Assembly: GCF_026151205.1 (NCBI RefSeq)
Contig: NC_087080.1
Coordinates: 9,719,837 to 9,783,836 of the forward strand
Direction: 5' to 3'
Source of the DNA: Bolinopsis microptera
Taxonomy: Eukaryota; Ctenophora; Tentaculata; Lobata; Bolinopsidae
DNA: 64,000 bases
Position 1 is the stretch's first letter; every line of letters begins with the position of its first letter. Both the position numbers and the translations under genes were made by a program. This document shows, one piece after another, positions 14,301 through 29,300 of the stretch. Below the pieces are notes generated by a model. It made no database searches. It worked only from the letters and a program-made list of their open reading frames with translations, and was not told where the DNA came from.

Positions 14301-17300
14301 TTAATGATAAATAACATGATAATGGTCGATTTCATAAAGATTTTATTCAAATTGCTCCGGAATTTATTTTTCTTCGAGAAAGTACATTCGAGAAAGTACA
14401 ATTTTGTTAAACCACTGTATTTTCTTAACTGAACGATCGGATAGCGACTACATTTGAACACTCCTTGTACTTAACAGAGCGACAATGGATAAATCAGGTG
14501 TTTACAAATGCGAGGCTGTTTATGTGATTAGTGAGCAGACTTTCACCCAAACGAGTGGAACTGCTTCTCTACAGATCAGAGGTTCGTTCAGGGTGCGAGT
14601 AGGTTATAAGCTTTGATACTCCGTGAAAAGATGTTAGAAAATTGCATATTATTGTCCACCATTTTTATTTGGATATGCACATAAATTATACATCTTACAC
14701 ATGAGATCAGCTCCACAATCATACTTGTAAAAAATCACCATATTACCCTTCACAGAGCTGTCGAAAACACTAAACGAGTACACGGCTGCAAATTCCTTGG
14801 GTGGATCACAAAAATTTACTTGTGAGTACCATGGAGACGATGATGTGGATAGTGTCACGTGGGTTTACAATGAGGGAGCTCTGCCGGCTGGTTATTCTGT
14901 AACTCAGGTAGAGCAATGGTTGTTATCTTCAGAATCTGAAGTAGTCGTTGTCATAAGATCTGACAATTTGTATGATTATTTGTTATCTTCATGGCCCACT
15001 TCTTGATCAATACGAAAACCTCTGAATTAATTTGTGTAATAAAAAGAGTACATTTTTAGTTAAATTTCAATGTCTTAGGGCAGTTACGGAGGAAATACGG
15101 AGAAATGGGAAACAGTTTTAACAGTAAACCCGATTTTAAAGTCCAGTGGGGGAGCAATTAAATGTGCTTTCTCATTCTCAGTAACTGGCCAGGACATCGA
15201 TTCTACCACAACCTTTAGGGTTCGATGTGAGTTAAATTAATGATTAGTTGCAATTCAGTTCTAACAAATTGATTGAACAATCCCTCACATATTGACGTCA
15301 ACTCATCTTAAGAAGGCTTGACAGCTCCGGAGGGGCTTTTGAACAGTAAAAGTGATAGTTTGTAAGTAACAATAACATCAGCTTTTAAAACAACAAACCG
15401 TCTTCAGCTTAGCAGCTCCTTCTTATTTCAGCTGTGGATCCTCTGGACGCGGAGGTTTTCTCTAGTTTAGAATCGTACACTGTTACCTGTACCTACAAGG
15501 GAAATGATGAGCCCTCTGTGTTGTGGGTGGTAGCTGGATCAATCGTATCTGAATCTGATGAGGGAATATCTATAAATACCGGATCTGTGAACCACGACAC
15601 GAATGAAAGGTATGATTTTCAATTGAACGTGATTCGTGAGTCACACAATAATTTAATTATCCAGCTGTCATTTGTCGAGTGAGAACTTGATACTGTTGAC
15701 AAATATTTCTTTTAAAATGTATCAAACATAATATCCAGGAACGATCAGCTGATCGTCTCGGGACGACTTTATTCAGATGCCAGCAAACCAATCACCTGCA
15801 AATACATGTTCAAGGACCCCACGGCAGAACTAACATCTTACACTGTGTTGAAGTTCAGAGGTTTGTTCGAAATGTTTACAATGTTATGGTTTTATTAACA
15901 AGGGATGAGAAGTGGTAGGATTACCTTTTAGATCTTGCAGAAAGATGTCAATTCGTCCAGACAAATAATCAACAATTTTTGAAATAATCAGTGATACAAT
16001 TTTAAAATCAAATGGTTGCCGGCCGCTTAAAAAAGAATAGTTGTTTACAATTGAAATAACAGACGAAAATACAGAACTGCAATACACCTGATAAGTCATC
16101 ACGTGACACTGCAGTCTCAATAAACACCTCCATAACATCTACAAATCGAACACTAGTGCATATTGCATGTCTTATGTGCGGCGGCGAAGAGGAGTCTGTC
16201 CCACACTTCGTCGGACAGTGTCCAGCTGTTGCACAGCTGAGGGGGCAGTAATTTCAGGACTACTACCTCTCCGTCAACGACATATTCTACAACCAACACA
16301 TTACTACTATTGTAAATTTCGCTAACCACACCAAACGCTTATTAGTGCCAGAGGAACAAGACCAAACAGGAGTGACTTAAAATTATCACACACGCGGTCC
16401 AAGTCACCCTTTCTGGTCATCATATTAATAAACACTAATACATCTTCATATCACGTTATCCCATCACCACCTTTACACATCCACCCATTTTACCCCGGTA
16501 TCCATCAGGGATACTACACCTAGACGCAGGCAATGCATCTTTATGTTATCCTCTCGTCGCCCACCAGGTCCAGCCTCTCTTCAAAAATGAAATGCAGGTG
16601 ATTTTAAGACAGTTATTTTCAGGTTTGACGAGCGGGTTGAACTCAAAATACTACTCGAGTGGAGCAGCCGTCATAATGCAGTGTGGACTTGGAGTTGGTT
16701 CAGAAGGTGCTGCGCCTAGATCTACCTTCTGGTACGTACAAAGTTGTTATTGACAAACAGTTATATAGTTCGTCATAAAGGTGAATCATAAATGAAAAGT
16801 ATTGGGAAACTTATGAGTAACAACATAATCCATATAATTTATCATCGATCCATAATTCCTTATACCTCAGGTACAATATGGACGTAGATGCCAATGACCC
16901 CCTAGTTACGGGCTCTACTTACAAGGTAACAACAGATACCGAGGTAAACAACGGACTCTTCAAGACCACACTGACCATCAAAGAAGAGGGAATCACCACA
17001 TCAAATGCTGGGGTCTACATGTGTATGTTCTCTGTATCTGATAGTGAGAGTTATGCATCTAAAGGCAGACTTATAGTGGGGCTTGTTCGCACACTTCCTT
17101 CCGAAGACAGGGTATATAGTTACGCTAATGCAGGGTTGCAGCTCAGTTGTATCCTGGATGCGAGTGATGAGGAGTCTGCTATAACATGGTCAGGTCCTGA
17201 TGGAAAGATAGACCCTTCGCAGTATAGTAGTGACCAGGACGACCCCAACACTCACATTCTGACCCTGTCAAGCCAAGCTTCCAGTGGTGAATACAGGTGC

Positions 17301-20300
17301 TCGTTTGCTTTATCTGAGGGAAATGTACCTGAGGGTATTTTCCCTGATGTGAACTTGAACCTGGTAGAGATGGTAAGCTCAGCTGCTCTTTACAGCACTT
17401 ACGGAGCCGGACTTTCTGTCACACTCACCTGCCAAGTTACCTCTCCCAGAGAAGTTGATCTCTACTTCCACGATGGTTCCAAAGACATGAGTCCAACAAA
17501 TTCATATTATGAAGATGGTAGGACAGTCGGAGAGTATGTCATCACCATTGACTCCTCAAACAAAGAAGGTATTTTCCAGTGCAAGAAAAGCGCAACAGAG
17601 TTCAGCCCGACCTCAAGTACCCTTACAGTGTTCTGGATAACAGAGCCACTGACTTCACCAACTCGGGGTAACATTGGAACAGCTGTAACCTTTACTTGTA
17701 CCGCTCAGTTCCATGCAGATCTGACTGTTCCTGAAGTATCATGGCTGAATGGAGACAGTGCAACTCAAGAGACACCTGAGGCTTTGGTGGTAGCAGAAGA
17801 TAGCTCTACCATTCAGAGCAAATTGCCCATCACCATATCCCTGGAAAACGACAACAGTGTTTACAAATGTGTCATTACTTACAGCGGGCTTGCTACTCAC
17901 GCTGGGAAATCCCTGGAAACTTCAACAATCGTCATAATGAACAGTAGGTTAATTATAGCTTTATAGATGTGGATACTGGTGGGGAGGTGAAACACATTTG
18001 TTTACTTTAATAGTAAGCACATGTTCAGCGGGTTGAGGAGGTGAAACACATTTGTTTACATTTTTAGGGTAAGCACATGTTCAGCGGGTTGAAGAGATGA
18101 TACACATTTTGTATTATAGAAGGCTTGTAACACTTGTAACGCTTTCTTGTTACCCCCCTTTGAAGGCCCCGAATTATTTTCTGAACGAAAGCTCAAAAAT
18201 AACCGAGAAATCGACCTTCTTATTAACTCATTTTGATGACTGTTTCTGACCTAAAATTGCACGAAAAATCGATTTAGCTAGGTTTCAGAACCTATAAACA
18301 CTTCCTTATCCGTCAAAATTGATGTTTTATAGTTGATACGAGCAACAAGCAACATATGTTTTGATCCTTCGGTTCTACTCATGACCTAGGCAGTTAAGCT
18401 GAACCCGACAGATCGAGGCAATCCTCACCTTAACTGATCAAACTGGTACTAATTACACACTTTTCAGATATAAATGTTCTTTGCGATACGCTTATTGCAG
18501 CTTTGCAACTTGAGTGAAGACCAGAGTACGAAAACACACAGCAGGTAAGCAACTCACTTTTGGTGACTGTTCCTCACGAACATTCTCATCCTGCACTGCA
18601 ACATATGAACAAGGAGATCGTCTCCTTAACAAATCGAACAGGTACATCACAAGTTCCAGAGCACAGCATGATAACAAGGTCAAAAGAAACACAATGAAGG
18701 TAGGTTACCAACACCACGATATAACAATCATACTAACAACTGAATTAAGTATTCTGACGACGGGCAGCCCTGATGTGCTCCGTGATCCTCAACGAGCGAC
18801 CACTTGTAATAGAGGTGTTATGTCACGTGACACCGATCCGTCCAATCACAAACAGGAAGAACGTGAGCAGATCGATATCGTGTGTTTACTTTCCTTATCT
18901 TTATTTGACCCTCTGTTCACATTGTTATCTCTACCACATCTCGGCTCGGCAAGGTCCGCGTGCAATATCTGCACCGCGGTAAACACGCCATGATTACGTC
19001 ATGAACTTAAAATAGTGTGATTGTTGTACTTATATAACCGTGCCCATTGCCCACGTACAATACAAACTGTTGGGGGGGGGGGGGGGGGTTAAGATAAACA
19101 ACCGATCTTGATAGTGTGTTGGTCGCTCCTCCAACTGACTGTGATGCTAACCGTTCAATCATGAACGGAACATAAACATTGTTTAGTTATAGCATGTTTC
19201 GGTTTAATTGTTGAATTGCGGAGATCAGTATTATTAAAAACATTTACTCTAATATGAGGTCGCGATTATGAACTGAGTGAGATTCCAAATGATGAACTGT
19301 GCTTTAAGTTTACATCAACTGGAAGCAAAGGAATAATGCATATATCTATGAGTGCTCCTTTGCTTAACTTAGACAGTAAGTGTTTGAAAACAGAATCTAG
19401 GACACGACTTCACTGACAAGAACTGTATGTTCCAGGAGGAGGCACTTGCGGTGTACAGGAGGACAAGCATGGTTATACCTGACAGAGTTAAAGTACTAGT
19501 TATAGTACTACTACTAATTCAACATGGAGCAGTTCATTTTTACCAGGTTAGACACTCAAAATTTCAATTTGTGCTGTGTAATTAGTCATTGCCGTTTTAA
19601 ATATGTAAACTTGGAATCATTCTCACAATTGTAATAGGAGTTTGTGTAACTTTAAATGTTGCACTTTCCCTCAAAGTCAATGGAATTCATTTTGTGTGCG
19701 GGGTGTTTATTTTAGATGAGATAACACGGAAGTATTGATAAAATCGATAACGGGTAATGGGTGCGCTGTTGAAATGGTTCAGTGAACCCCTCTTTAGTTC
19801 GTTTACCAGCTGCATTTTATTTCGGATCATGGGTTAGAGCTTTGCTGTACGCTATTAAAATTTCTATTTAAAATCCTGCATGCAGTTACTCAGAGCCAGC
19901 TAGAGTCTAGAGAACGTGTTGTAACGTCACGTAATAGTTGAGTGTAGAGTGATTAATCATCGTCCGGTTAGTTAAGAATAAGCGGAATAAAAAGCGAATT
20001 AAATTTCAGGAGTTACACTTAACATCCCAGCGGGGATGTGGGGCAAGACTCAGTTCACGCCGGAAGAAGTAGCAGCCAGCAGAAAAGTCAGAATCGCCCG
20101 CATCCACGTGGAACGCTCCATTGGCTATCTGAAGCGGTACAAGATTTTGGGAAACAAAGTTGTGGCGAAGATGTTGCCTTATCTGAGCGACATCGCATTC
20201 GTGTGTGCCCAACTTGTCAATTTGAACTCTGATTTTTAAGGGAGGTGGACAGTGATTTTTTAAAAATGACCAGGTCTACCTGAATTTGTTGAGCTTGCTG

Positions 20301-23300
20301 AATAACTCAAAATTCGATCTTGGGAGCACTCATGGATACATGCATTATTCCTTTGGTTCCAGTTGGTGTAAACTTAAAGCACAGTTCATCATTTGGAATC
20401 CCGCTGAGTTGATAATCGCGACCACTTATTACAGCAAACTGAATAATACTTATCTCCGCAGTTCAACCGAGACATACTATAATAACTAAACAATGTTAAT
20501 ATTCTGTTCATGATTGGACGGTAAGCACCACAGTCAGTTGGAGGAGAGACCAACACACTGTCAAGATCGGTTGTTTATCTTAAACCCCCCCCCCCCCCCC
20601 CAACAGTTTGCATTGTACGTGGGCAGTGGGCACGGTTACATTATAACGGTCACACTATTACTAGTTCATATGACGCAATCATGGCATGTGTACAGAGGTG
20701 TAGAATATAGGAGGGGGGAATGCAACGTCAATTAATGTCAATTAATGTCAATTAATGTCAATTAATGTCAATGTCAGTTTTGCAAAATTTTGGAATACTG
20801 ACATTAATTGACACGATATTTTTCGACCAGAGATTATGTAGTTCTACCATATTTTTAGCACTTTAGAACGTTTATATCATCAATTTATTCACTACTATCA
20901 CATATGGAAATGTGAAATGTGCAAAATTCAGATCATTAAACAATAAAACTAAAATAATACGGTTTTCCGAAATTTAATTTTCTTAAATGGGCGTGACCAT
21001 CCAAGGGCGTGGTTCTCAACATCATCAGACCTTAAAACCCACATTAAACGAAATGCCTTGATGACATTTATATTTGAATAACGAATCTTAAACAGCTAAC
21101 ATTACTCCTTCATACTAAAAAAGCCGATTCTAGATATTTTACCTTTATAAGAAACCAATAAAATATGGGCGTGGCCGGTGGGGACCGAAGATGGAAGAGT
21201 TGGAAGCTGAAATTTTTTTGGTGGTCTTTGAACCTAAGGATCAACAGATAAGAACATACTCATAATTATTCAAAGACATTTTGTTTTTTTGAACCGGTCT
21301 AACTTACATAGACGTGAATATCTTGAATATTTATCGAATAATGATAATCTCAAATTTCAAGACAAATTAATGTCAATTAATGTCAATTAATGTCAATTAA
21401 TGTCAATTAATGTCAATTAATGTCAATTAATGTCAATTAATGTCAATTAATGTCAATTAATGTCAATTAATGTCAATTAATGTCAATTAATGTCAATTAA
21501 TGTCAATGTCAGTTTGGGGTTTTTATGGAATACTGACATTAATTGACGTTGCATTCCCCCCTATAGGAGCACCGTGAAATTGCCAAGATGTGGTAGAGAT
21601 AACAATGTGAACAGAGGGTCAAATAAAGATAAGGAAAGTAAACAAACGATATCGATTTGCTCACGTTCTTCCTGTTTGTGATTGGACGGATCGGTGTCAC
21701 GTGACATAACACCTCTATTACAAGTGGTCGCTCGTTGAGGATCACGGAGCACATCAGGGCTCAAGGGCTGCCCGTCGTCAGAATAAACTTAATTCAGTTG
21801 TTAGTATGATTGTTATATCGTGGTGTTGGTAACCTACCTTCATTGTGTTTCTTTTGACTTTGTTATCATGCTGTGCTCTGGAAATTGTGATAGTACCTGT
21901 TCGATTTGTTAAGGAGACGATCTCCCTGTTCATATGTTACAGGATCAGAATGTTCGTGAGGAACAGTCACCAAAAGTGAGTTGCTTACCTGCTGTGTGTT
22001 TTCGTACTCTGGTCTTCACTCAAGTTGCAAAGCTGCAATAAACGTATCGCAAAGAACATTTATATCTGAAAATTGTGTTAGTACCAGTTTGATCAGATAA
22101 GGTGAGGATTGCCTCGATCTGTCGGGTTCAGCTTAACTGCCTAGGTCATGAGTAGAACCGAAGGATCAAAACATATGTTGCTTGTTGCTCGTATCAACTA
22201 TAAAACATCAATTTTGAGGGATAAGGAAGTGTTTATAGGTTCTGAAACCTAGCTAAATCGATTTTTCGTGCAATTTTAGGTCAGAAACAGTCATCAAAAT
22301 GAGTTAATAAGAAGGTCGATTTCTCGGTTATTTTTGAGCTTTCGTTCAGAAAATAATTCGGGGCCTTCAAAGGGGGGTAACAAGAAAGCGTTACAAGTGT
22401 TACAAGCCTTCTATAATACAAAATGTGTATCATCTCTTCAACCCGCTGAACATGTGCTTACCCTAAAAATGTAAACAAATGTGTTTCACCTCCTCAACCC
22501 GCTGAACATGTGCTTACTATTAAAGTAAACAAATGTGTTTCACCTCCCCACCAGTATCCACATCTATAGACAGAGCATATTTCCTCAAAAACTTCAGTTT
22601 TATAAAGCCAGTTTAATTGTAAACATTCTTTTAAAACAGACAAATTGATCAAACGCGTCAATCTACCGTGATTACTGTTATTATAACCACTAACATTTCC
22701 ATCTCATGAGATGTGATCCACTCCCCCTACACCCCCTTCCCAAGGTTCCCAGGATACAACCTACACGCAGGCTGTCTTGCCACGGCACACAGGTAGTTTT
22801 CAAATTGAATGTAGGGTAGAAGATAGGAAGCGGAGTTAACCAAAAATACTCAGTGAACGTCATACATCAGTGTGACTTGGGCAAGAAGGATGACATCGAG
22901 AACTTGGACGTAAAAGTTGTTTTGACCTATGATTTCGTGCATGGGAATCATAATGAAAAGTATTGAACTTATGAGTATCAAATAATCCTGTGGAATTTAT
23001 CATGAGTCTTATTCCTTTAGAAGACTCGGTGGTAACATCGTATTAATACTATTACTTACATAATGGTACATAATATTCCGTTTTTAATAAATAAACCATT
23101 TACAACTAAGGGATCCCATACAATGCGTAACATGTTATGTTCTCTGTATTGGATAATGGATAGTTATGAATCAACGATCTTATAGTGGCTTGTTCCACCA
23201 TTCCTCCAAAGAAGAAATAAAGTTACTGTAATGAGGATTCAGCTCAGTGTATCTGATTGATGGATCTGCAAACACGGCAGTTGGTGGGATGCCGCAGATG

Positions 23301-26300
23301 TGTGAGGACGACCAACACTATTGGTACTGTCATGCAAGCTCAGGGACGCCGATCTTTTTGGGGGAAATGTATGGGTCACTTTATGATGTGACTTGCTAAA
23401 TGTAATACCCACAATTTACAGACTTTCTACATCACTGCCAAGTTACGCTCTCAATGATCCCATGGTCGACAACCAAAATTATCATGTGCAGTGAGGAAGC
23501 GGAGAGATGTCTCCCATGACTAACGACTTCCGTGCATGGCGACGTCTCAGCGAGTCATACCTTCAGTGTTCAGGACGAGGGGTACCAATGGGGGACGGGT
23601 TGGAAGCTTGTACATTTACTGTACCTATGTTCAAATCGACTATGTACTGGTACTATGTATGGAGACAGTGCAATAGGACCTTGATATTGGTGTGCTGAAG
23701 TTAATCTACATTCAGTGTCTTGTAAATTTGTGGGTGTAAATGATTTTACTACACGGTAAATAATCTGATACTTCAACACGAATGAAAAAACATTATCTAA
23801 GCAGGTTGCCTCAAAACCCAGATAATACCACGCTTGTAAACATCTTCGACTTGTAACTATTACGGATCTGTGCTAGTGAACACACCCTGCTACAGTAATT
23901 GGGGGAATGTCGATGCTGTAAGTTTGCAAACTCATACCAAACTTGTCTGTCCAGGGGATCGGTGTAGATGGGAGGCGGAGATCACGACAAAATCGACTAA
24001 TCCTCAAAGCTGGAAGCGATGTTTTATAGAATCAACATGGCACTAGAAAGTGCTTTCCTCTGACTCGTATGGAATATACCAGTATTCTCCTGGTATATGA
24101 CTACGTAGATGTCTAGTTATCATTTAAAACGGTGGTGTAGCATTTTATTATTTATATATATTACATATATTATCTTGTCAATTAAAACATTCCTCTCAGA
24201 CAGTTGTTGTATAGTGACATTATTTCTTTACGAAAATATTAATTAGAGTAACTACTTTGAACAGGAACCCTATTCCACGAAGAAAATAAAGTGTACTGAT
24301 TACGGATTACACAGGAGCTAGTTGCTAACAGAGTGGAGCGATTGGTGGTGAGAGGATGTACTGTCATTTTACCGACGAGGGGGGTCCTTTGATGCTCAAG
24401 ATACCCAAACTACACTTTTGGACCGATCTGAAGCCTGTCAACACTATATGTGTCACTGAGAGTGAGGATTCCCTACTCCGCTCTGATCACATAGTCTATC
24501 ACGGACCGGGGTAGAGGAGACGGGCGTCATTTGAATATTATTTAAGTATTTTTGGTTCAAAATATCATGTATGATAGATATGATTTGTATTATAGATTTA
24601 TTTGTTGCTTGAAGTAATACGTTCTGTAAATGTATGAATGATTTCACACGTAAAATCAAGATATCCTCTACCACGAATCGAACACATTTCAGCTGTTGCC
24701 TCAACACCCAAGGATATCACCACCGCTGTAGACCAGACATTGACTTGTAATATCGGAGGTCTAGACGCTAGTGGAACCCCTGCTACTGTAACTTGGAAGG
24801 ATAATGATGATGCTGAAGTTGAAACATCGGATACCCAAAACTATGGTCTCGTCCAAGGATCGGTAGATGGCAGCGGAAATCAGGTAGCAGAACTGACTAT
24901 CAAAGCTGCGAAGCTGGCTGCTTTTGCTAGCCTATCATCAGTGACCTACAAGTGCTCCGTCAAATCTGGAAAATACGCAGATTCTCCTGCATCTGACTAC
25001 GTAGATGTCGTAGCTAATATTCTAAAACTGGGTGAGTGTAGCATATTTAGGGTACCTGTTATATTATTATTTGTTATAGTGCTGCAGAATGCTAAACAGT
25101 ATTGCCGCTCTCAGACATTGAGTTGTTGGCTATGGTGAGTCAAGTTATTCTTACCAAATATTAATTTCAGAGGTAACTACTGTGAACAAGGAACAGCTTA
25201 CTGGCACTGAAGCAACGATATCGTGTACTGTTGCGGGTTTGACACAGGCACTTAGTAACGTAAAATGGACAGCGTCTGGTGGTGATGATGCGCTGACTGC
25301 ACCATTTACCGTCGAGGCGGGATCGTTGGATGGAAGATACCAAACTACCATTTTGACGATTCCTGAAGCTCAGAACACCGGTGATGTCACTTACTCGTGT
25401 GTTTTCACTTCCGCTGAACATACTGCAGTAGACCGGAAAACGGCAGTCATCTTGAAAGTTTTTTGTAAGTATTTTGAGTTAAAATAATAAATATATGCAT
25501 AGATATGTATGTAGTTACTAGTTATTTATTACATATCTGAAGGTAACGTTTGTATGAATAATTTGTCATGTATAATCAAAATATTCTCAACCACGAATCG
25601 AACATTTCAGCTGTTGCCTCAACACCCAAGGATATCACCACCGCTGTAGACCAGACATTGACTTGTAATATCGGAGGTCTAGACGCTAGTGGAACCCCTG
25701 CTACTGTAACTTGGAAGGATAATGATGATGCTGAAGTTGAAACATCGGATACCCAAAACTATGGTCTCGTCCAAGGATCGGTAGATGGCAGCGGAAATCA
25801 GGTAGCAGAACTGACTATCAAAGCTGCGAAGCTGGCTGCTTTTGCTAGCCTATCATCAGTGACCTACAAGTGCTCCGTCAAATCTGGAAAATACGCAGAT
25901 TCACCTGCATCTGACTACGTAGATGTCGTAGCTAATATTCTAAAACTGGGTGAGTGTAGCATATTTAGGGTACCTGTTATATTATTATTTGTCATAGTGC
26001 TGCAGAATGCTGATCAAGGAAATCTAAATAGTATTGCCGCTCTCAGACATTGAGCTGTTGGCTATGGTGAGTCAAGTTATTCCAACCAAATATTAATTTC
26101 AGAGGTAACTACTGTGAACAAGGAACAGCTTACTGGCACTGAAGCAACGATATCGTGTACTGTTGCGGGTTTGACACAGGCACTTAGTAACGTAAAATGG
26201 ACAACTTCAGCAAATGCCGATGTGATGAGCCCAGATCAAGGCTACACTGTCGATCAGGGATCGTTGGAAGGAGCTACTCAAACTACCACTTTAACTATTC

Positions 26301-29300
26301 CTACTGATAAGAACAACGATGATGCTACTTACTTTTGTGTTTTCACTTCCACTGAACATACTGCAGTAGATCGGAAAACTGCAGTCAGTTCCAAAGTTTT
26401 TAGTAAGTTTTCTAAGTTAAATGATAAATCATGTTTATAATGTACATTCTAAAGGTTTTTAGTATTAAGCATTGTTTAAGATGGATCCTAATAGGTGCTA
26501 AATGTTCGACCCTCGAAATTCACCAATTTAATCATATTTATAAACCTCTGATATAACTGAGTAAGTTATTGTAGATATTACTATTAGGTCGCAGGATCAA
26601 ACTTTGCTTTACCATAATCTCAACATTTCAGCTGTCACCCCAGAAGCCAAGCCAGTTACCACCGCCGTTGATCAGACGTTAAGGTGCACTATTGGTGACC
26701 TCGATCAAGCAGTCAAAATAACTTGGAAGGGACCAGATGGAACAACTGTTACAGATGACGATTACTACGATCTCAGCGCGGAAACAGTCACTGATGGAGG
26801 CACACAAGTGTCTACTCTAACTATCAAGGCAGATAAAATGGGATCTTTTGTCGATGAAACCTCATTCACATACACGTGCTCCGCCAAGTCGGAACAGTAC
26901 ATAGATTCGCCTGAATCAAAGGACTTTGATGTCGTAGCTACTGTCTTGGATCTAGGTATGTTTTTTAACACCGTTTCTTATATTTTCATATTAAACTAGT
27001 GAACTGATGACAGGTATATGTAATATTTTAATGAATTTTACTGTACCCAACTTTCTCAGCGGTAATTGCTGTGAACAAAGAACAGCTCAAAGAAACAGAA
27101 GCAACGCTATCTTGTAAAATAACTGGTCTGACGAACCAACTAGATAAAATAACATGGACGAAATCCGACGATACACCGATAATATCAGGCCAGGACGGCT
27201 TAACCATTAACGATGGTATTCTGGATGACAACAGTTCTCAGACCACTACTTTGACAGTTAGCGGTGCTGAAAACGGCCAGGACACCACCTACAAGTGTGT
27301 TATAACCTCTCTTGAACATGATGTCGCGGACAGGAGCACCACTGTTAGTCTCCAAGTGTTTTGTAAGTATATGTTTTATGAATTATTATTATTTTTCATT
27401 GTTTTTATAAATTTGTTTGAATTGGTATTGCGGTGATATTTTTATAGGTTTTGTTTATAATATGTTTTGTTTGTAACAGAGGGTACTATATGTACAGGGT
27501 GTTTCAAAAGTCTGGAAATGATGTTCTTTTTAAATGGATTTTAGAATCCATTTGTCTAAACTTCATTCTGTAAAAATTTATTTGTAGTTCTAAGGTTTCA
27601 CGGTGACTTCTCAAGTTTTTACATTACCATGACCACCATAGCCACCGCAATCAGTCACCTAGCAACCGAGGTAAATTTGCTTGATTTACCTTACAAATTC
27701 TTGGTACTGTTTCAAAATTTCGACTTTCAATCATCATCAATTTACTTTTCAAATTTTTATTAAAAAGCTGTGTTTATAAAGGAACAATGTCAGCCATATC
27801 TTCTTACAACAATGTTTCATTTGGTGGTATACATTTTGTTATTATGAGTGAAAAATTCTTCTGTGATGGTTGCTGACAAGGATCGAAGTAAACGAATCGC
27901 TGAATTAATTTTTAAGCATGACGAATCAGTTACATTGACTAAACTAAATTTCTACTTAAGTGGATAATATGTAAATAGCCAAAACACCAGGATACGGGGA
28001 CTTGAAAACACTCATGCAAGTATTCCCAAAGTAAATTCCAAGGAAAAGGTTGTGGTTTGGTGTGCCATATATTATTTATATGCTAATATCGTTGTATTCA
28101 TATCCCCTCAATACCTAAAATATCAAACATCAAATAAAATGTTATTTCTAGATAATATTGGTCTTTCATTTGGTCGATAAGAGAAAAAATAACCTAAATT
28201 TACCTCGGTTGCTAGGGGACTGTTTGTTGTTGCTATGGTGGTCATGGTTACGTAAAAACTTGAGAAGTCACCATGAAACCTTAGAACTACCAATAACTTT
28301 TTTTAGAATGAAGTTAAGACAAATGGATTAAAAGTTATCTAAAAATAACATCCTTTCCAGACTTTTGAAATACCCTGTATATTGTATTATGTTTATTTAG
28401 AGCTAGGGGTACAAATCCCCTCTCCATATTCAGCTGGAGTTGAAATTTCTCAATCATGTTACATTTTGTTGTCGCAAGATGTACGTGGAAACTTAGTAAT
28501 ACATCTTTGAACAATAAATAAAAATACAACTAAATTATATGTATTATCCGAGACTTAATATAAAACTGATTTCATGATTTGCTTACAACATTTCAGCTGT
28601 AACCCCAGTGGCAACGTCTATCACGACTGCTATCGACCAGACTTTAACTTGCTCTATTGGAGAACTTACTCCAAATGGAAATCCTGCTTCTGTCGAGTGG
28701 ACAGATCCATATGAAATAACAATATCCTCAAACAACAACAATTACGTGATCAACTCGGGCACTCCTGATGATTCAGGGTCTCAGTCAGCAAAACTAACCA
28801 TCAAGCCAGATCAGTTGAGGAAGTTAACCACCTCAACTGTTTACAAGTGTCGCGTAAAGTCCGGAAAGTACCCGGTGTCACCTGCAGCTGACTTTCAGGA
28901 TGTTAAAGTTACTGTTCAAAAAGCTTTAGGTAATTTCTTTATATTCGTGTTCCACGTTTGCATGATGGTAATATGACTTTGAAAACGAAATATATTCGTG
29001 AGAAGTTAAGAAGAAAGATTTAGTTCTAGTTGAGTTGTTTACGCGATTTCTAAGATAAAAAGGTAAACTCATATAATATTTCAGTGATAACTGGTGTACA
29101 CAAAGAACAGCTAAGTGGTACAGAGCTAAAATATCTTGTAAAATAACCGGTCTAACGAAGCAGCTAGACGAGGTAAAATGGAGGAAATCTAACAATTCAC
29201 CTATCACATCTGGTCAGGATGACTACATCATTGATACTGGTGACTACAATGATGGCTCACAAACAACGGCTCTAACAGTCCCTGGTGCACTGAATGAGGC

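Larger units (their letters stand above)
17962..22568. mobile_element. DDE transposon with ~1.4-kb inverted repeats in a gene A intron
   Basis: The outer ends TATAGATGTGGATACTGG and its complement match. Inverted homology runs from 17962 to about 19362 on the left and from about 20310 to 22568 on the right, once the nested element at 20713-21561 is removed. Poly-G and poly-C runs (19073-19088, 20585-20601) face each other inside the arms. A transposase fragment lies in the unique centre. The palindromic TATA at both edges hides the exact target duplication. Confidence 0.85.

Noticed and set aside
18492-18993. Open frames in the arms of the 17962-22568 element
   Set aside because: Mirror-image frames occur in the opposite arm (21539-21764) and none resembles a protein; they come from inverted repeat DNA.
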